64,000 bases of DNA from Ancylobacter koreensis (GCF_023016525.1 NZ_JALKCG010000002.1:376001-440000); one strand, 5' to 3'; shown: positions 1 through 10,743, numbered from the stretch's first letter. Notes: generated from the sequence alone by a model not told the origin. Translations and numbers: made by a program.

Positions 1-1080
<1,080 letters not shown>

Positions 1081-1081
<1 letters not shown>

Positions 1082-2751
1082 TGCTGAACGGCGTTTCCGA
1101 GATCTTCGACTATGTGATCGTCGGCGCCGGCTCGGCCGGCTGCGTGCTGGCCGACCGGCTGAGCGCGGACGGGCTGAACCGCGTCCTCGTGCTGGAATAT
1201 GGCGGCTCGGACCGCTCGGTGTTCATCCAGATGCCGAGCGCGCTCTCCATCCCGATGAACATGAAGAAGTACAACTGGATGTACGAGAGCGAGCCGGAGC
1301 CGGGGCTCGGCGGGCGGCGCATGCACTGTCCGCGCGGCAAGGTGCTGGGCGGCTCCTCCTCCATCAACGGCCTCGTCTACATGCGCGGCGCGCCGGCGGA
1401 TTTCGACCGCTGGGAAGAGGAGGGTGCGCAGGGCTGGTCCTATTCCGATGTGCTGCCCTATTTCCGCCGGGCGGAAAGCCGGCGCGAGGGGGGCGACGAA
1501 TATCGCGGTGCGGACGGCCCGCTCGCCACGCGCTACGGCACGCTGGAGAATCCGCTCTATCGCGCCTTCATCGAGGCGGCGCAGCAGGCCGGCTATCCCG
1601 CCAGCGACGACGTCAACGGCTATGCCCAGGAAGGCTTCGGCCGGATGGACATGACGGTGAAGGACGGCGTGCGCTGGTCGGCGGCGAATGCCTATCTCAA
1701 GCCCGCCATGAAGCGGGCGAACCTCAAGGTCGAAACGCATGCCCGCGTCGAGCGCGTGGTCTTCGAGGGGCGCCGCGCCGTCGGCGTCGTGTGGTCGCGC
1801 GACGGGCGACGGCACAGCGTGCGCGCCGCGCGCGAGGTGATCCTCTCCGGCGGGCCGATCAACTCGCCGCAACTGCTCAAGCTCTCCGGCATCGGGCCCG
1901 CCGACGAGCTACACGCCCACGGCATCGAGGTGGTGGCGCACCGGCCCGGCGTCGGCGAGAATTTGCAGGACCATCTGGAATTCTATTTCCAGCAGGCCTG
2001 CACGCAGCCGATCACGCTCTATTCGCAGATGGGCCTCTTTGCCCGCGGCATGATCGGCGCGCGCTGGCTGCTGACGAAGGAAGGCCTCGGCGCGACCAAC
2101 CATTTCGAGGCCTGCGGCTTCATCCGCTCGCGCCCGGGCATCGCCTCGCCCGATATCCAGTACCATTTCCTGCCCCTCGCCGTGACCTATGACGGGAAGG
2201 GGCTGGCGAGCGAGCACGGCTTCCAGGCCCATGTCGGGCCGATGCGTTCCAAGAGCCGGGGCTGGGTGCGGCTGAAATCGGCCGATCCGTTCGAGGCGCC
2301 GCGCATCCGCTTCAACTACCTCTCGCACGAGGACGACATGGTGGAGTTCCGCGCCTGCGTGCGGCTCACCCGCGAGATTTTCGCGCAGAAGGCGTTCGAT
2401 CCCTATCGCGGGCGGGAGATCCAGCCCGGCGCCGATGTCACCGACGACGACGCCATCGACACCTTCGTGCGGGAGAAGGTGGAGAGCGCCTACCATCCCT
2501 CCTGCACCTGCCGGATGGGCTCGCCTTCCGACCCGCTCGCCGTGCTCGACCCGCAGATGCGGGTGATCGGGGTGGAGGGGCTGCGGGTGGTGGATTCCTC
2601 GGCAATGCCCTCCATCACCAACGCCAACCTGAATGCGCCGACCATCATGATGGCGGAGAAGGCGGCCGACCATATTCTGGGGCGGCCGCTGCTGGCGCCG
2701 TCCAACGCGCCCTATTACACCGCGCCGGACTGGCAGCACGCGCAGCGCTGA
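1081..2751 (+). CDS. betA: Choline dehydrogenase, GMC oxidoreductase
   Basis: FAD enzyme of 556 residues, the usual BetA length, that oxidises choline to betaine aldehyde at the membrane and passes electrons to the respiratory chain. The N-terminal Rossmann motif [10 protein letters not shown] covers residues 10-20. The GMC signatures are [14 protein letters not shown] near residue 95 and [17 protein letters not shown] near residue 260. The C-terminal region carries the active-site histidine in [10 protein letters not shown] and an Asn in NANLNAPT. The ATG overlaps the betB stop by one base. The reading frame ends 15 bases before the convergent PAP2 gene. With betB it supplies betaine to the gbc, dgc and sox genes further along the window. 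Confidence 0.94.
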
Positions 2752-2766
2752 GGCGCGAGGCGGCGC

Positions 2767-3585
2767 TCAGTTCGCCGGGGTGGAGGAGCGGCCGGCGAGG
2801 CGGCGGCGCAGCGCCGGCCCGATGCCGGCCAGCGTGTCGCCGAGGCGGGTGAGCCGGTAATCCAGCGCCGCGTCCGAGAACAAGTCGGTGCGGGTGACGA
2901 ACATCAGCCGGTAGAGCAGCGCCGCGAGCACGAGGACGAGGACGATGGAGATCGTCACGTCGGAGAGGAAATGCGCGCCGAAGGCCATGCGGTTGAGCGA
3001 CACGGCGGCGACGAACAGCCCGATCAGCACGCCGACCGGCCCGCGCCATTCGCGCGGCGTGAACACCACCAGCGGCAGCAGGCAGGCGACGGTCGCCGCC
3101 TCGCCGGAGGTGAAGGAGCGGTTCGACCATTGGCTGCCGATCACCCACGCCTCCTGGAACGGCCAGGCGCCGCCGAAGGCCTCGATATTGATCGGGCGCG
3201 GCCGGCCCCACAGCACCTTGAGCATGCCGTTCACCAGCAGTCCCGGCCCGAGCAGGAACAGGGTGACGAAATAGAGCGACAGGCGCGGCGAGACGAGCGG
3301 GGGCTTGGCGGGGAAGGCGACCTTCAGCACCAGCGTCAGCAGCAGCAGCACCGGGAAGGTGAGCGTCACCTGCGAGGCGAGGTCGCGGAAATCCTGCAAT
3401 TTGGCGATGCGCGAGGCCGGGAATCCCTCGCCCTCGACATAGAACAGCCCCGCGACGGCGCGGTCGATGCCGGAAAACAGGTAGAAGAAGGCCGAGACGA
3501 AGACTGCGAGGGCAATCGTATAAGTTACCGGGCGCCGCTTGAAGTCGTCGCACACATGCTCGCGAAAGGCGCCGAAATCGATCAT
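2767..3585 (-). CDS. PAP2-superfamily membrane phosphatase with an SGE variant motif
   Basis: Integral membrane protein of 272 residues with about six hydrophobic segments and the three PAP2 motifs. The first is K-x6-RP in KVLWGRPRP. The second is SFTSGEAAT, where most family members have SGH. The third is LNRMAFGAHFLSD with the catalytic histidine. PAP2 proteins dephosphorylate lipid phosphates such as phosphatidic acid, undecaprenyl pyrophosphate or lipid A; which one applies here cannot be told. The chosen ATG gives MIDFGAFREH; an upstream in-frame start would add 22 unconserved residues. It lies 141 bases downstream of etfB on the same strand but has no evident link to betaine use. Confidence 0.8.
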   Translation of the reverse strand: MIDFGAFREHVCDDFKRRPVTYTIALAVFVSAFFYLFSGIDRAVAGLFYVEGEGFPASRIAKLQDFRDLASQVTLTFPVLLLLTLVLKVAFPAKPPLVSPRLSLYFVTLFLLGPGLLVNGMLKVLWGRPRPINIEAFGGAWPFQEAWVIGSQWSNRSFTSGEAATVACLLPLVVFTPREWRGPVGVLIGLFVAAVSLNRMAFGAHFLSDVTISIVLVLVLAALLYRLMFVTRTDLFSDAALDYRLTRLGDTLAGIGPALRRRLAGRSSTPAN

Positions 3586-3726
3586 GTCGGGAACTGGTTC
3601 ACTCGTCTCGCGGGCACAATAGCACCGGGGATGAAGGCACGGAGATGGCAAGGCGCCCCCGCCGCCTCGCGCCGCTCCATGTCCGTCATTCGGGTGCCCG
3701 CCGTCAACCGTCGCCGGCGTCGCGGC

Positions 3727-4503
3727 TCAGCGTTTCGCCACCACGCCGATGCCGGCGAGATAGGCGAGGATCTCGCGGGCCGCCTCCTCGGGCGGGGGAT
3801 CGACCAGCAGCCGGCCGCCGCCGCTGGCCGCCTCGGTCGCCGCTTTCAGCCGCTCCGCCGCCGAGGCGCCGGCCGCCGCCTTGGCGATCAGCTTGGGGCG
3901 CGGGCGGTAGGGTCGTTCCTCCAGCCCGGTCGACGCGCGGGGAGCGGCAAGGCCGGGCCGCGTCTCAAGGATGCCGCGCCGGGCGCCCGCGAAGGCGAAG
4001 GGGCGGGCGGCGGGTGCCGCGGGATGCACGGTGACGAGCACGGGCAGCCGCACGAGGAGCCGGCGGCGGGCGCCGCGCGGCAACGCCTGCTCGACATTGA
4101 GCGTGCCGGGCGTCTCGCCCGGTGCCAGCGCGGCAGCATCCGAGACGATGGGCAGGCCGAGGGCGCGGGCGAGCGCATAGGGCAGCAGGCCGCTATCCTC
4201 GCCGCCCTGTGCGACACGGCCGGCGAGAATGAGGTCGAAGGCGCCCTCGCGCAGCGCGGCGGCGAGGCTCGGCAACGGATCGTCGTCCGCTCCGGTGACG
4301 AGGTGGACGAGGTTCGGGAGGCCGTGGCCGAGCGCGTCGCGCAGCGGTCCGACATCGGGGCCGGCATGCAGGCCGGTGAGATCAGCGCCATGGCGTTCCA
4401 CGAAATCGGCGGCGAGGCCGACGGCCTGCAACTCGACCGGCACCGGCGCGGGGCGGCCGGAGACGGCATGACGGCCGGCGGAGAGCAGGACGGCGATCCT
4501 CAT
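3727..4503 (-). CDS. etfB: Electron transfer flavoprotein beta subunit of the dimethylglycine demethylase system
   Basis: FixA/EtfB-type subunit of 258 residues that, with the EtfA encoded just upstream, should accept electrons from dimethylglycine demethylase. The Rossmann-like alpha/beta N-terminal half contains the ADDDPLPSLAAALREGAFDLILAGR segment in pieces (ADDDPLPS, FDLILAGR) and GGEDSGLLPYALARALG, typical of FixA proteins. The C-terminus is basic and Pro-rich, with RPYRPRPKLI. The ATG overlaps the etfA stop in an ATGA arrangement, so MRIAVLLSAG is the start; the open frame further upstream lies in etfA and is spurious. The sequence is divergent from housekeeping EtfB, in line with a dedicated pathway pair. 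Confidence 0.85.
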   Translation of the reverse strand: MRIAVLLSAGRHAVSGRPAPVPVELQAVGLAADFVERHGADLTGLHAGPDVGPLRDALGHGLPNLVHLVTGADDDPLPSLAAALREGAFDLILAGRVAQGGEDSGLLPYALARALGLPIVSDAAALAPGETPGTLNVEQALPRGARRRLLVRLPVLVTVHPAAPAARPFAFAGARRGILETRPGLAAPRASTGLEERPYRPRPKLIAKAAAGASAAERLKAATEAASGGGRLLVDPPPEEAAREILAYLAGIGVVAKR

Positions 4504-5702
4504 GCGCTGGCCTCCTCGGCGATCAGACGCAGCAGCGCCGGCATCACCTCCTGCGCGTCGGCGACGATGGCGAGGCCGGCGCGCTCGATCATCGCCGCGT
4601 GCAAATCGGTGTTCACCGCCACCACATGCTCGCATTTCGCCACGCCCTGCAGATGCTGCGGCGCGCCCGCAATGCCGAGGGCGAAATAGCAGCGCGCGTC
4701 CAGCACCGTGCCGGAGGCGCCGACCTGTGCGGCGCGTGGCATCAGCCCGGCGTCGCACACCATGCGGCTGGCGCCCGGCGTGGCCCCGAGCGCGGCGATG
4801 AGGGCGCGGAAGGTCTCGAAATCGCTGACGCCATTGCCGGCCGAGGTGACGAAATCGGCCTCGGCCAGCGACACGCGGGCAGGGTCGGCGGCGACGAATT
4901 CGGCGGCGAGGATGGCGCCCCCGGTCGTCGCAGGGAAGGCGAATGCGACGGGGAGCGCCTCGTGCAAGGTGCCGGCATGCGGGGCAACCGCGTCGGGGGC
5001 GAGGCTTATAAGGGTCGGCGGGGCGCCGCGCTGCTCGGTGCGCCGGCCATGGGCGGCGCGGGTGACGGCTTTTGCCGTGAGGCTTTCGGCGCCGGCGAAC
5101 AGCGCCTCGCCCGACAGGGCGGCGACGCGGCGGGCGAGGTCGCCGCCCTCCGCGCTCTCCGGGAACAGGAGGTGGCGCAGGCCGAGCGCGGCGAGCGCGG
5201 CATCGAGCGCCAGCGCCTTGCCCTCCGGATCGTAGCCGGAGACAGGAAGCGTGAGCACGCGGTCGGCACCCGCCGCAGCGAGGTCGTCGGCGGCGGGATC
5301 GACGAGGGCGACCACCGCGCCGCCGCCGGCGTCGGCCAGCAGCCGGGCCGCCCCGAAGAGCTGGCGGTCGTGCGGGGTGAGGCGCCCGCCCGGCGCATCC
5401 GGCACCAGGGCGACGAGAAAGGCGGGCTCGGGGATGCGGCGGAGCGCCGGGGCGTCCGGCGCGGGCGTCGCCAGAGGCTGCGGGGCGGGGATCGCGGCCT
5501 CGCCGGCGCGGCGCGTGCGGTCGAGCCGGCGGCGCAGCGTGCCGGGCACAAGGGCCAGCCTTTCCTCGGCGCGCGGGTCGCGGCGCGGGCGGCCGGAGGT
5601 CGCGGTCTCGGGCGTCCGCGCGAGGTCGAAGCGCGGGCGGGTGGCACCGGCGACGCGCTGCGCGGCGCGTTCCGCACGGGGGTCCTTGCGCGGGCGGCTC
5701 AT
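4500..5702 (-). CDS. etfA: Electron transfer flavoprotein alpha subunit of the dimethylglycine demethylase system, N-terminally extended
   Basis: FAD-binding EtfA/FixB protein of 400 residues. The C-terminal domain has the FAD motifs VTSAGNGVSD, VCDAGLMPRAAQVGASG and LDARCYFALGIAGAPQHLQG, followed by AVNTDLHAAMI. The N-terminal 115 residues are unusual: basic, low in hydrophobics and with DPRAE repeated (KDPRAERA near residue 7, RRDPRAEERL near 42). Similar Arg-Asp-Pro-Arg-Ala-Glu tails occur in EtfA proteins next to dgcB in pseudomonads, as I recall. Start and stop both overlap neighbours by four bases (ATGA), which fixes the start at MSRPRKDP and ties dgcB, etfA and etfB into one transcript. 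Likely partner of DgcA/DgcB rather than of fatty-acid dehydrogenases. Confidence 0.87.
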   Translation of the reverse strand: MSRPRKDPRAERAAQRVAGATRPRFDLARTPETATSGRPRRDPRAEERLALVPGTLRRRLDRTRRAGEAAIPAPQPLATPAPDAPALRRIPEPAFLVALVPDAPGGRLTPHDRQLFGAARLLADAGGGAVVALVDPAADDLAAAGADRVLTLPVSGYDPEGKALALDAALAALGLRHLLFPESAEGGDLARRVAALSGEALFAGAESLTAKAVTRAAHGRRTEQRGAPPTLISLAPDAVAPHAGTLHEALPVAFAFPATTGGAILAAEFVAADPARVSLAEADFVTSAGNGVSDFETFRALIAALGATPGASRMVCDAGLMPRAAQVGASGTVLDARCYFALGIAGAPQHLQGVAKCEHVVAVNTDLHAAMIERAGLAIVADAQEVMPALLRLIAEEASA

Positions 5703-7624
5703 GCGAGCGTCTCCGCGCGGGCCGCGGCGGGCGCCGCCTCGACCGCCATCAGCACCAGCTCGGCGATATCGGCGACGTCGGGCCGCGCGCCGGTGACGCC
5801 TTCCAGCATGGCCGAGCATTGCGGGCAGGCCACCGCGACGATGGCGGCGCCGGTGGCGCTCGCCTGGCCCATGCGGATATCGGGGATGCGGCGCTCGCCC
5901 TCGATGTCGGAGACCGGCGCGCCGCCGCCGCCGCCGCAGCACATGGAGCGCCGGCCCGAGCGCTCCATCTCCAGCCGCTCCAGCCCCAGCCGGTCGAGCA
6001 GGCGGCGCGGGGCGTCGACCTCGCCATTGTAGCGGCCGAGATAGCAGGGGTCGTGATAGGTCACGCGGGCGCCGCCGAGCGCGCCGACAGGGAGCCGCCC
6101 GGCCGCCACCAGCTCGTCGAGGAAGGCGCTGTGGTGCACGACCTCGTAGGCGCCGCCGAAGGCGCGGTATTCGTTGCGCAGCGCGTGCAGCGCGTGCGGA
6201 TCGGCAGTGAGGATGCGCGAGAAGCGATAGCGCGCCAGCGTGGCGATGTTGTCGCGGGCGAGGCGCTGGAAGGTGGCCTCGTCGCCGAGCCGGCGGGCAA
6301 GGTCGCCGCAGTCGCGCTCCTCCGCGCCGAGCACGGCGAAGTCGACGCCGGCCTTCTGGAGAAGGGTTATGAGCGCGCGCAGCGTGCGGCCGTAGCGCAG
6401 TTCATAGGCGCCCTCGCCGAGCCAGAGCAGCACGTCCGCCTCGCCCTTCGCCGCCATCAGCGGCAGGGTGAGCCCAGCGGCGAAATCGGTGCGCGCGCCG
6501 AGCGGGCGCCCGCCCGGCTCGTCGGCATAGCGTAGTTCCATCAAAGGCGGCGCGGCCTTCACGGGGAGCGCGCCGAGCTCCAGCGTCTGGAAGCGGCGCA
6601 GATCGACGATGGCGTCGACATGCTCGATCATCATCGGGCATTCCTCGACGCAGGCGCGGCAGGTGGTGCAGGACCACAGCGTGTCCGGGTGGATCATCGC
6701 GCCCGTGCCGACGAGCGGCTTGTCCGGCCCGCCGATGCCGGCGACGGGGCGGGCGTTCGGGTAGGGGCTGCCGGCGTAGGCGGCGTTGGTGGCGTTCGGC
6801 TGGATGGCGGCGGCGAGGTCCTGGATCAGCCGCTTGGGGTTCAGCGGCTGGCCGGCGGCGAAGGCGGGGCAGGCGGTCTCGCAGCGCCCGCACTGGATGC
6901 AGGCGTCGAAGCCGATCAGCCGGTTGAAGGTGAAGTCGGCCGGCGTCGCCACGCCGAGGCGCGGGGCGTCGAGATCGAGCGGGGCGAGGGCGGTGGCCGG
7001 CTTCCCCTCGAAGCGGTCGGGGCGGGGATGGGCGACGAGATGGGCGGCGCCGGCGAAGGCGTGGCGCATCGGCCCGCGATCGAGCTGCCGGGCGAGGCCG
7101 ATGCCGCCGACCGCCGCCAGCGCGAGGCCAACGAAGGCGAACGGGCGCAGCGCCCCGCCGAGCGAAGCGTCGAGCGCGACGAGGAAGCCGCCGGCGGCAT
7201 AGGCGGCGAGCAGCAGGGGCAGGCGCTGGAACCGCCCGCCCGACAGCCGCGCCGGCTTCACCGGCAGGCGCCGCCGGCCGACCATGAAGCCGCCGGCCAG
7301 CGCCGCCGCGAAGGCGAGCGCCACGATCCACCAGTAGAGCCGGGCATTGCCGAGGAGGGGGACGAGCCCGGCGAGCGCCAGCGCCGAGCCGGCCAACAGC
7401 CCGCCGGCGGCGAGCGCGTGCATGCGGGCAGCGTAAGGGTCGCGCCCGACCACGTGATGGACGTCGACGAGGTAGCGCTTCGGCAGGGCGGCGAGGCCGT
7501 CCAGCCAGTCGACCCTCGCCGCGCGCCCGGCGCGCCACAGCCGCGCGCGACGGGCCGCGAGGGCACCGGCGACGACGGCCATGGCGAGGACGAGAAGCGC
7601 GAGGGCGAGCGCGGTGTCCGTCAT
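5699..7624 (-). CDS. dgcB: Dimethylglycine demethylase subunit DgcB, membrane iron-sulfur oxidoreductase
   Basis: Protein of 641 residues that carries electrons from dimethylglycine oxidation. The first 200 residues hold several hydrophobic segments (near 5-22, 75-115 and 135-175), so it is membrane-bound. Two ferredoxin-type 4Fe-4S motifs follow, CIQCGRCETACP near residue 240 and CTTCRACVEECP near 320. The C-terminal half has CCG-type cysteine clusters: YHDPCYLGRYN and MCCGGGGGAPVSD, plus VACPQCSAML. This layout matches DgcB of Pseudomonas. It overlaps etfA by four bases and lies 168 bases downstream of dgcA, the gap filled by an interspersed repeat. Confidence 0.9.
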   Translation of the reverse strand: MTDTALALALLVLAMAVVAGALAARRARLWRAGRAARVDWLDGLAALPKRYLVDVHHVVGRDPYAARMHALAAGGLLAGSALALAGLVPLLGNARLYWWIVALAFAAALAGGFMVGRRRLPVKPARLSGGRFQRLPLLLAAYAAGGFLVALDASLGGALRPFAFVGLALAAVGGIGLARQLDRGPMRHAFAGAAHLVAHPRPDRFEGKPATALAPLDLDAPRLGVATPADFTFNRLIGFDACIQCGRCETACPAFAAGQPLNPKRLIQDLAAAIQPNATNAAYAGSPYPNARPVAGIGGPDKPLVGTGAMIHPDTLWSCTTCRACVEECPMMIEHVDAIVDLRRFQTLELGALPVKAAPPLMELRYADEPGGRPLGARTDFAAGLTLPLMAAKGEADVLLWLGEGAYELRYGRTLRALITLLQKAGVDFAVLGAEERDCGDLARRLGDEATFQRLARDNIATLARYRFSRILTADPHALHALRNEYRAFGGAYEVVHHSAFLDELVAAGRLPVGALGGARVTYHDPCYLGRYNGEVDAPRRLLDRLGLERLEMERSGRRSMCCGGGGGAPVSDIEGERRIPDIRMGQASATGAAIVAVACPQCSAMLEGVTGARPDVADIAELVLMAVEAAPAAARAETLA

Positions 7625-7661
7625 GGACCGGCCTCGCGGGGGCGGGGAGCCGGCAGAACGC

Positions 7662-7750
7662 CGTCATGGCCGGGCTTGCCCCGGTCATCCATGCCTTCGC
7701 GTGGGCGGCCAAGTCGTGGATCCCCGGGCCAAGCCCGGGGATGACGTCCC
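7662..7750. repeat. Interspersed inverted repeat between dgcA and dgcB
   Basis: The left arm contains GGCCGGGCTTGCCCCGG and the right arm CCCCGGGCCAAGCCCGGGG, each followed or preceded by ATCCATGCC or TGGATC and bounded by GTCATGG and GGATGACG. Related elements occur at 24187-24276, 14039-14128 and 50449-50566. The element is noncoding and could form a stable mRNA hairpin that separates dgcA from dgcB expression. Confidence 0.7.
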
Positions 7751-7792
7751 TTTCGCGGATCCATCGAGACGATCATGGCCCGCATCGCCCCC

Positions 7793-9832
7793 TCACAGGT
7801 CCTTGCACAGGCGCAGCGAGTCGTAGAGCGCGGCGTGGATGTTGCGGCCGGTCCAGGCGTCGCCGACGCGGTAGAGCGCGAAGCCGGGCTGGCCAGTCCA
7901 GCGCTGCGGGCGGCCGGCGACCAGCGCGTCGAGGTCGGTCTCGCCATCGTTGACGGACGCTCCGCGCAGCGCCTCGAACAGCCCGTCGACGGGGCGCGTG
8001 CCGTGCTCGACCACCACGCGGTCGATCACCCGCTCCTCCTCGGCGTCGGTCATGGTGTTGCGCAGCACGGCGATGAGCCGGTTGCCTTCCGGGTAGATCT
8101 CGGTCAGCTCGGTGTTCGGCGTCATCACCACGCCGAGCTTGTAGAGCTCGCGCAGATGCACCGGCTTGTTGGTGGTGCCGACCTCCTGCGCGATCTGGAG
8201 ATCGTGCGTCACCAGTTCGACGAGGCAGCCCTTCTTCGCGAGAAATTCGGCGGTGGAGGCGGCGTTGTGGCCGCCGATCTCGTCATAGAGCAGCACCGAG
8301 CCGGTGGGCTCCACCTTGCCGGTGAGGATGTCCCAGGTGGAGACGGCGTGCTCGCGGCCCTTCTCGTGGCCGGGATCGGGCATGCCGCCGGTGGCGACGA
8401 TCACCACGTCCGGCTTTTCCGCCCGCACATCCGCCTCCGTCGCCTCGCGGCCGAGGCGGAGGTCGACGCCCTTCTTCGCGACCTGGCTGTGGAGCCAGCG
8501 CGGAATGCCGGACAGCGCCTCGCGCCAGGTCGCCTTGGCCGCGATGTTGATCTGGCCGCCGACGACCGGCTCCTTCTCGAACAGCACCACGGAGTGCCCG
8601 CGCTCGGCGGATACGCGCGCGGCTTCCAGTCCGGCCGGGCCGGCACCGACCACCACCACCTTGCGCGCCACCTCCGCCTTCGGGATGATGTGCGGCATGG
8701 TCGCCTCGCGCCCGGTGGCGGCGTTCTGCAGGCACAGCGCGTCGCCGCCGACATAGATGCGGTCGATGCAGTAGCCGGCGCCGACGCACTGGCGGATGTC
8801 GTCGTCGCGGCCCTCCATCAGCTTCTTGACGAGATGCGGGTCGGCGATGTGGGCGCGGGTCATGGCGATCATGTCGACATGGCCCTCCGCCACCGCGCGC
8901 GCGCCGGTCGCGAGATCGGTGACACGCTGGGCGTGGAAGATCGGCACATCCACCTCGCGCTTGATGGCGCTCGGCAGATAGAGGAAGGGCGCAACGGGGA
9001 AGGACATGTTGGGCAGCGACACGGCATGGGCCATCTCGTCCCGCGCCTGCCCGCCCATCACGTTGAGGAAGTCGACCAGGCCGCGCCTGGCATATTCCGA
9101 GGCGATGGCGACGCAGTCCTCATGGCTGAGCCCGTCGGCGATCATCTCGTCGCCGGACATGCGCATGCCGATCACGTAGTCGCCGCCGGTGGCCTCGCGC
9201 ATCGCCTCCAGCACCTCGATGCCGAAGCGCATGCGGTTCTCAAGGCTGCCGCCATACTCGTCCGTGCGCTGGTTGACGGAGGGGCTCCAGAACTGGTCGA
9301 CGAGATGGCCGTGCGCGGCGGAAATCTCGCAGCCGTCGAGCCCGCCCTCCTTGCAGCGCCGGGCCGCCTCGGCGAAGGCCTTCACCACGCGGCGTATGTC
9401 GTTCTTGTCCATCGCGCGCGGGATGGTGCGCGAGGTCGGCTCGCGGCGAATGGAGGCGGAGAGGGTGGGCAGCCAGTGCTCGGTGTCCCATTTGGTGCGC
9501 CGGCCCATATGGGTGAGCTGGATCATCACCTTGGCGCCGTGGGCGTGCACACGCTCGGCGAACTGCTGGAAATAGGGGATCACGCTGTCGTCGGCGACGG
9601 AGATCTGGTTCCACGGCGCGGCGGGGCTGTCGATGGCGACCGAGGAGGAGCCGCCGAACATGGTCAGCCCGATGCCGCCCTTCGCCTTCTCCATATGGTA
9701 GAGCTGGTAGCGCTCCTGCGGCTTGCCGTCTTTGCCGTAGCCCGGCGCGTGCGAGGTCGACATCACGCGGTTGCGGATGGTAAGGCCCTTGATGGTCAAG
9801 GGTTTGAGGAGTGCCTCGGCATTGGCGATCAT
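7793..9832 (-). CDS. dgcA: Dimethylglycine demethylase subunit DgcA, Old-Yellow-Enzyme-like flavoprotein
   Basis: NADH:flavin-oxidoreductase-type enzyme of 679 residues that with DgcB demethylates N,N-dimethylglycine to sarcosine. The N-terminal TIM-barrel domain (residues 1-370) shows the OYE signatures SAAHGHLVDQF and DEYGGSLENRMRF, then CVGAGYCIDRI and CLQN for the 4Fe-4S cluster near 345-365. The C-terminal half has the dinucleotide motif VVVVGAGPAGLEAARV near 393 and a second nucleotide fold. The start MIANAEALLKPL is chosen because AAGGAG sits 13 bases upstream; a longer frame continues upstream without homology. It heads the dgcA-dgcB-etfA-etfB series. Histamine or trimethylamine dehydrogenase homologues are alternatives, but the neighbours argue for DgcA. 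Confidence 0.9.
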   Translation of the reverse strand: MIANAEALLKPLTIKGLTIRNRVMSTSHAPGYGKDGKPQERYQLYHMEKAKGGIGLTMFGGSSSVAIDSPAAPWNQISVADDSVIPYFQQFAERVHAHGAKVMIQLTHMGRRTKWDTEHWLPTLSASIRREPTSRTIPRAMDKNDIRRVVKAFAEAARRCKEGGLDGCEISAAHGHLVDQFWSPSVNQRTDEYGGSLENRMRFGIEVLEAMREATGGDYVIGMRMSGDEMIADGLSHEDCVAIASEYARRGLVDFLNVMGGQARDEMAHAVSLPNMSFPVAPFLYLPSAIKREVDVPIFHAQRVTDLATGARAVAEGHVDMIAMTRAHIADPHLVKKLMEGRDDDIRQCVGAGYCIDRIYVGGDALCLQNAATGREATMPHIIPKAEVARKVVVVGAGPAGLEAARVSAERGHSVVLFEKEPVVGGQINIAAKATWREALSGIPRWLHSQVAKKGVDLRLGREATEADVRAEKPDVVIVATGGMPDPGHEKGREHAVSTWDILTGKVEPTGSVLLYDEIGGHNAASTAEFLAKKGCLVELVTHDLQIAQEVGTTNKPVHLRELYKLGVVMTPNTELTEIYPEGNRLIAVLRNTMTDAEEERVIDRVVVEHGTRPVDGLFEALRGASVNDGETDLDALVAGRPQRWTGQPGFALYRVGDAWTGRNIHAALYDSLRLCKDL

Positions 9833-9948
9833 GATGGTCGGCGCGCTCCTTCGACCATGGTCTTTTCCCGTGGCAGGCACGATAGGTCGCATGCGCCCCT
9901 GGTGCACAGAAGATTTGCGCCATCGCGCCGGTAGCGTTGCGACCCGCC

Positions 9949-10743
9949 TCAGCGCAGCAGGATGCGCAGCGCGGAAGGCCCGGCCAGCGCGAAGACAAGC
10001 AGCGCCAGCGGCACCGAGAAGACGAAGCCGACGGTGCTGAACCCGACCGCCCCGACGATGCCGCCGACGAAGAAGCTCAGCAGGAAATAGGTCAGCAGCC
10101 TCAGCTTCTCGCGGTCGGCCAGCACCAGCGGCATGGCGGTGCCGCGCCGGCGGCGGTTGGAATAGAACAGCTTGCCCAGCTCGATGCCGATGTCGGTGAC
10201 GATGCCGGTCATGTGGGTGGTGCGGATCTTGGCGCCGGACATCTTGGTCACGGTGGCGTTCTGCAGCCCCATGATGAAGCACAGCACCGCCACTTCCATG
10301 CCGAGCGCGATCGTGGAATGGCGGGTGTAGGAGCCGAGCAGGCCGAAGGCGAGCAGCAGCAGCGCCTCCAGCGTCAGCGGCAGGGAGTATTCGCGCCCCG
10401 CCACATGCAGCCGGCCCCAATTGACCAGCACCGCCGAGGTCGCCGCGCCGAGCACGAAGGCGAGGAGCGCGCCGCCGCCCCCCAGCACGAGGTCCAGGGC
10501 GCCGACCACGGCATGGTCGGCCGCCGAGGAGATGATGCCCGACATGTGCGAGGTGTACTGCCCGACCGCCAACAGGCCGCCGGCATTGGTGGCGCCGGCG
10601 ACGAAGGTCATCGGCAGGCCGAGCCAGGCATCGGCCAGCGGCGTGCGCTCCGGCGCGAGTATGCCGGCGGCGAGGTCGCTGTAGCGGGCCGCCAGCCGGC
10701 GGTAGCCGTGCGGCTTGAGGGGCGCGTTCATCGGCGCATTCAC
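9949..10743 (-). CDS. DUF1275 (YoaK) family membrane protein
   Basis: Protein of 264 residues with about six transmembrane segments. The FVAGATNAGGLLAVGQYTSHMSG segment (FVAGATNAGG, then YTSHMSG) near residues 47-70 and the later GLQNATVTKMSGAKIRTTHMTG (read as GLQNA, then TTHMTG) are the duplicated signatures of the DUF1275/YoaK family, whose function is unknown. It sits between dgcA and a GlxA-type regulator on the same strand. No motif ties it to betaine metabolism; position alone hints at a transport or accessory role. The first five residues contain an MNAPMNAP duplication, so either Met may start translation. Confidence 0.85.
   Translation of the reverse strand: MNAPMNAPLKPHGYRRLAARYSDLAAGILAPERTPLADAWLGLPMTFVAGATNAGGLLAVGQYTSHMSGIISSAADHAVVGALDLVLGGGGALLAFVLGAATSAVLVNWGRLHVAGREYSLPLTLEALLLLAFGLLGSYTRHSTIALGMEVAVLCFIMGLQNATVTKMSGAKIRTTHMTGIVTDIGIELGKLFYSNRRRRGTAMPLVLADREKLRLLTYFLLSFFVGGIVGAVGFSTVGFVFSVPLALLVFALAGPSALRILLR

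Noticed and set aside
9833-10420. N-terminal extension of dgcA to 10420
   Set aside because: The added residues overlap the DUF1275 gene in another frame and lack homology; an internal ATG with a good ribosome-binding site is present.
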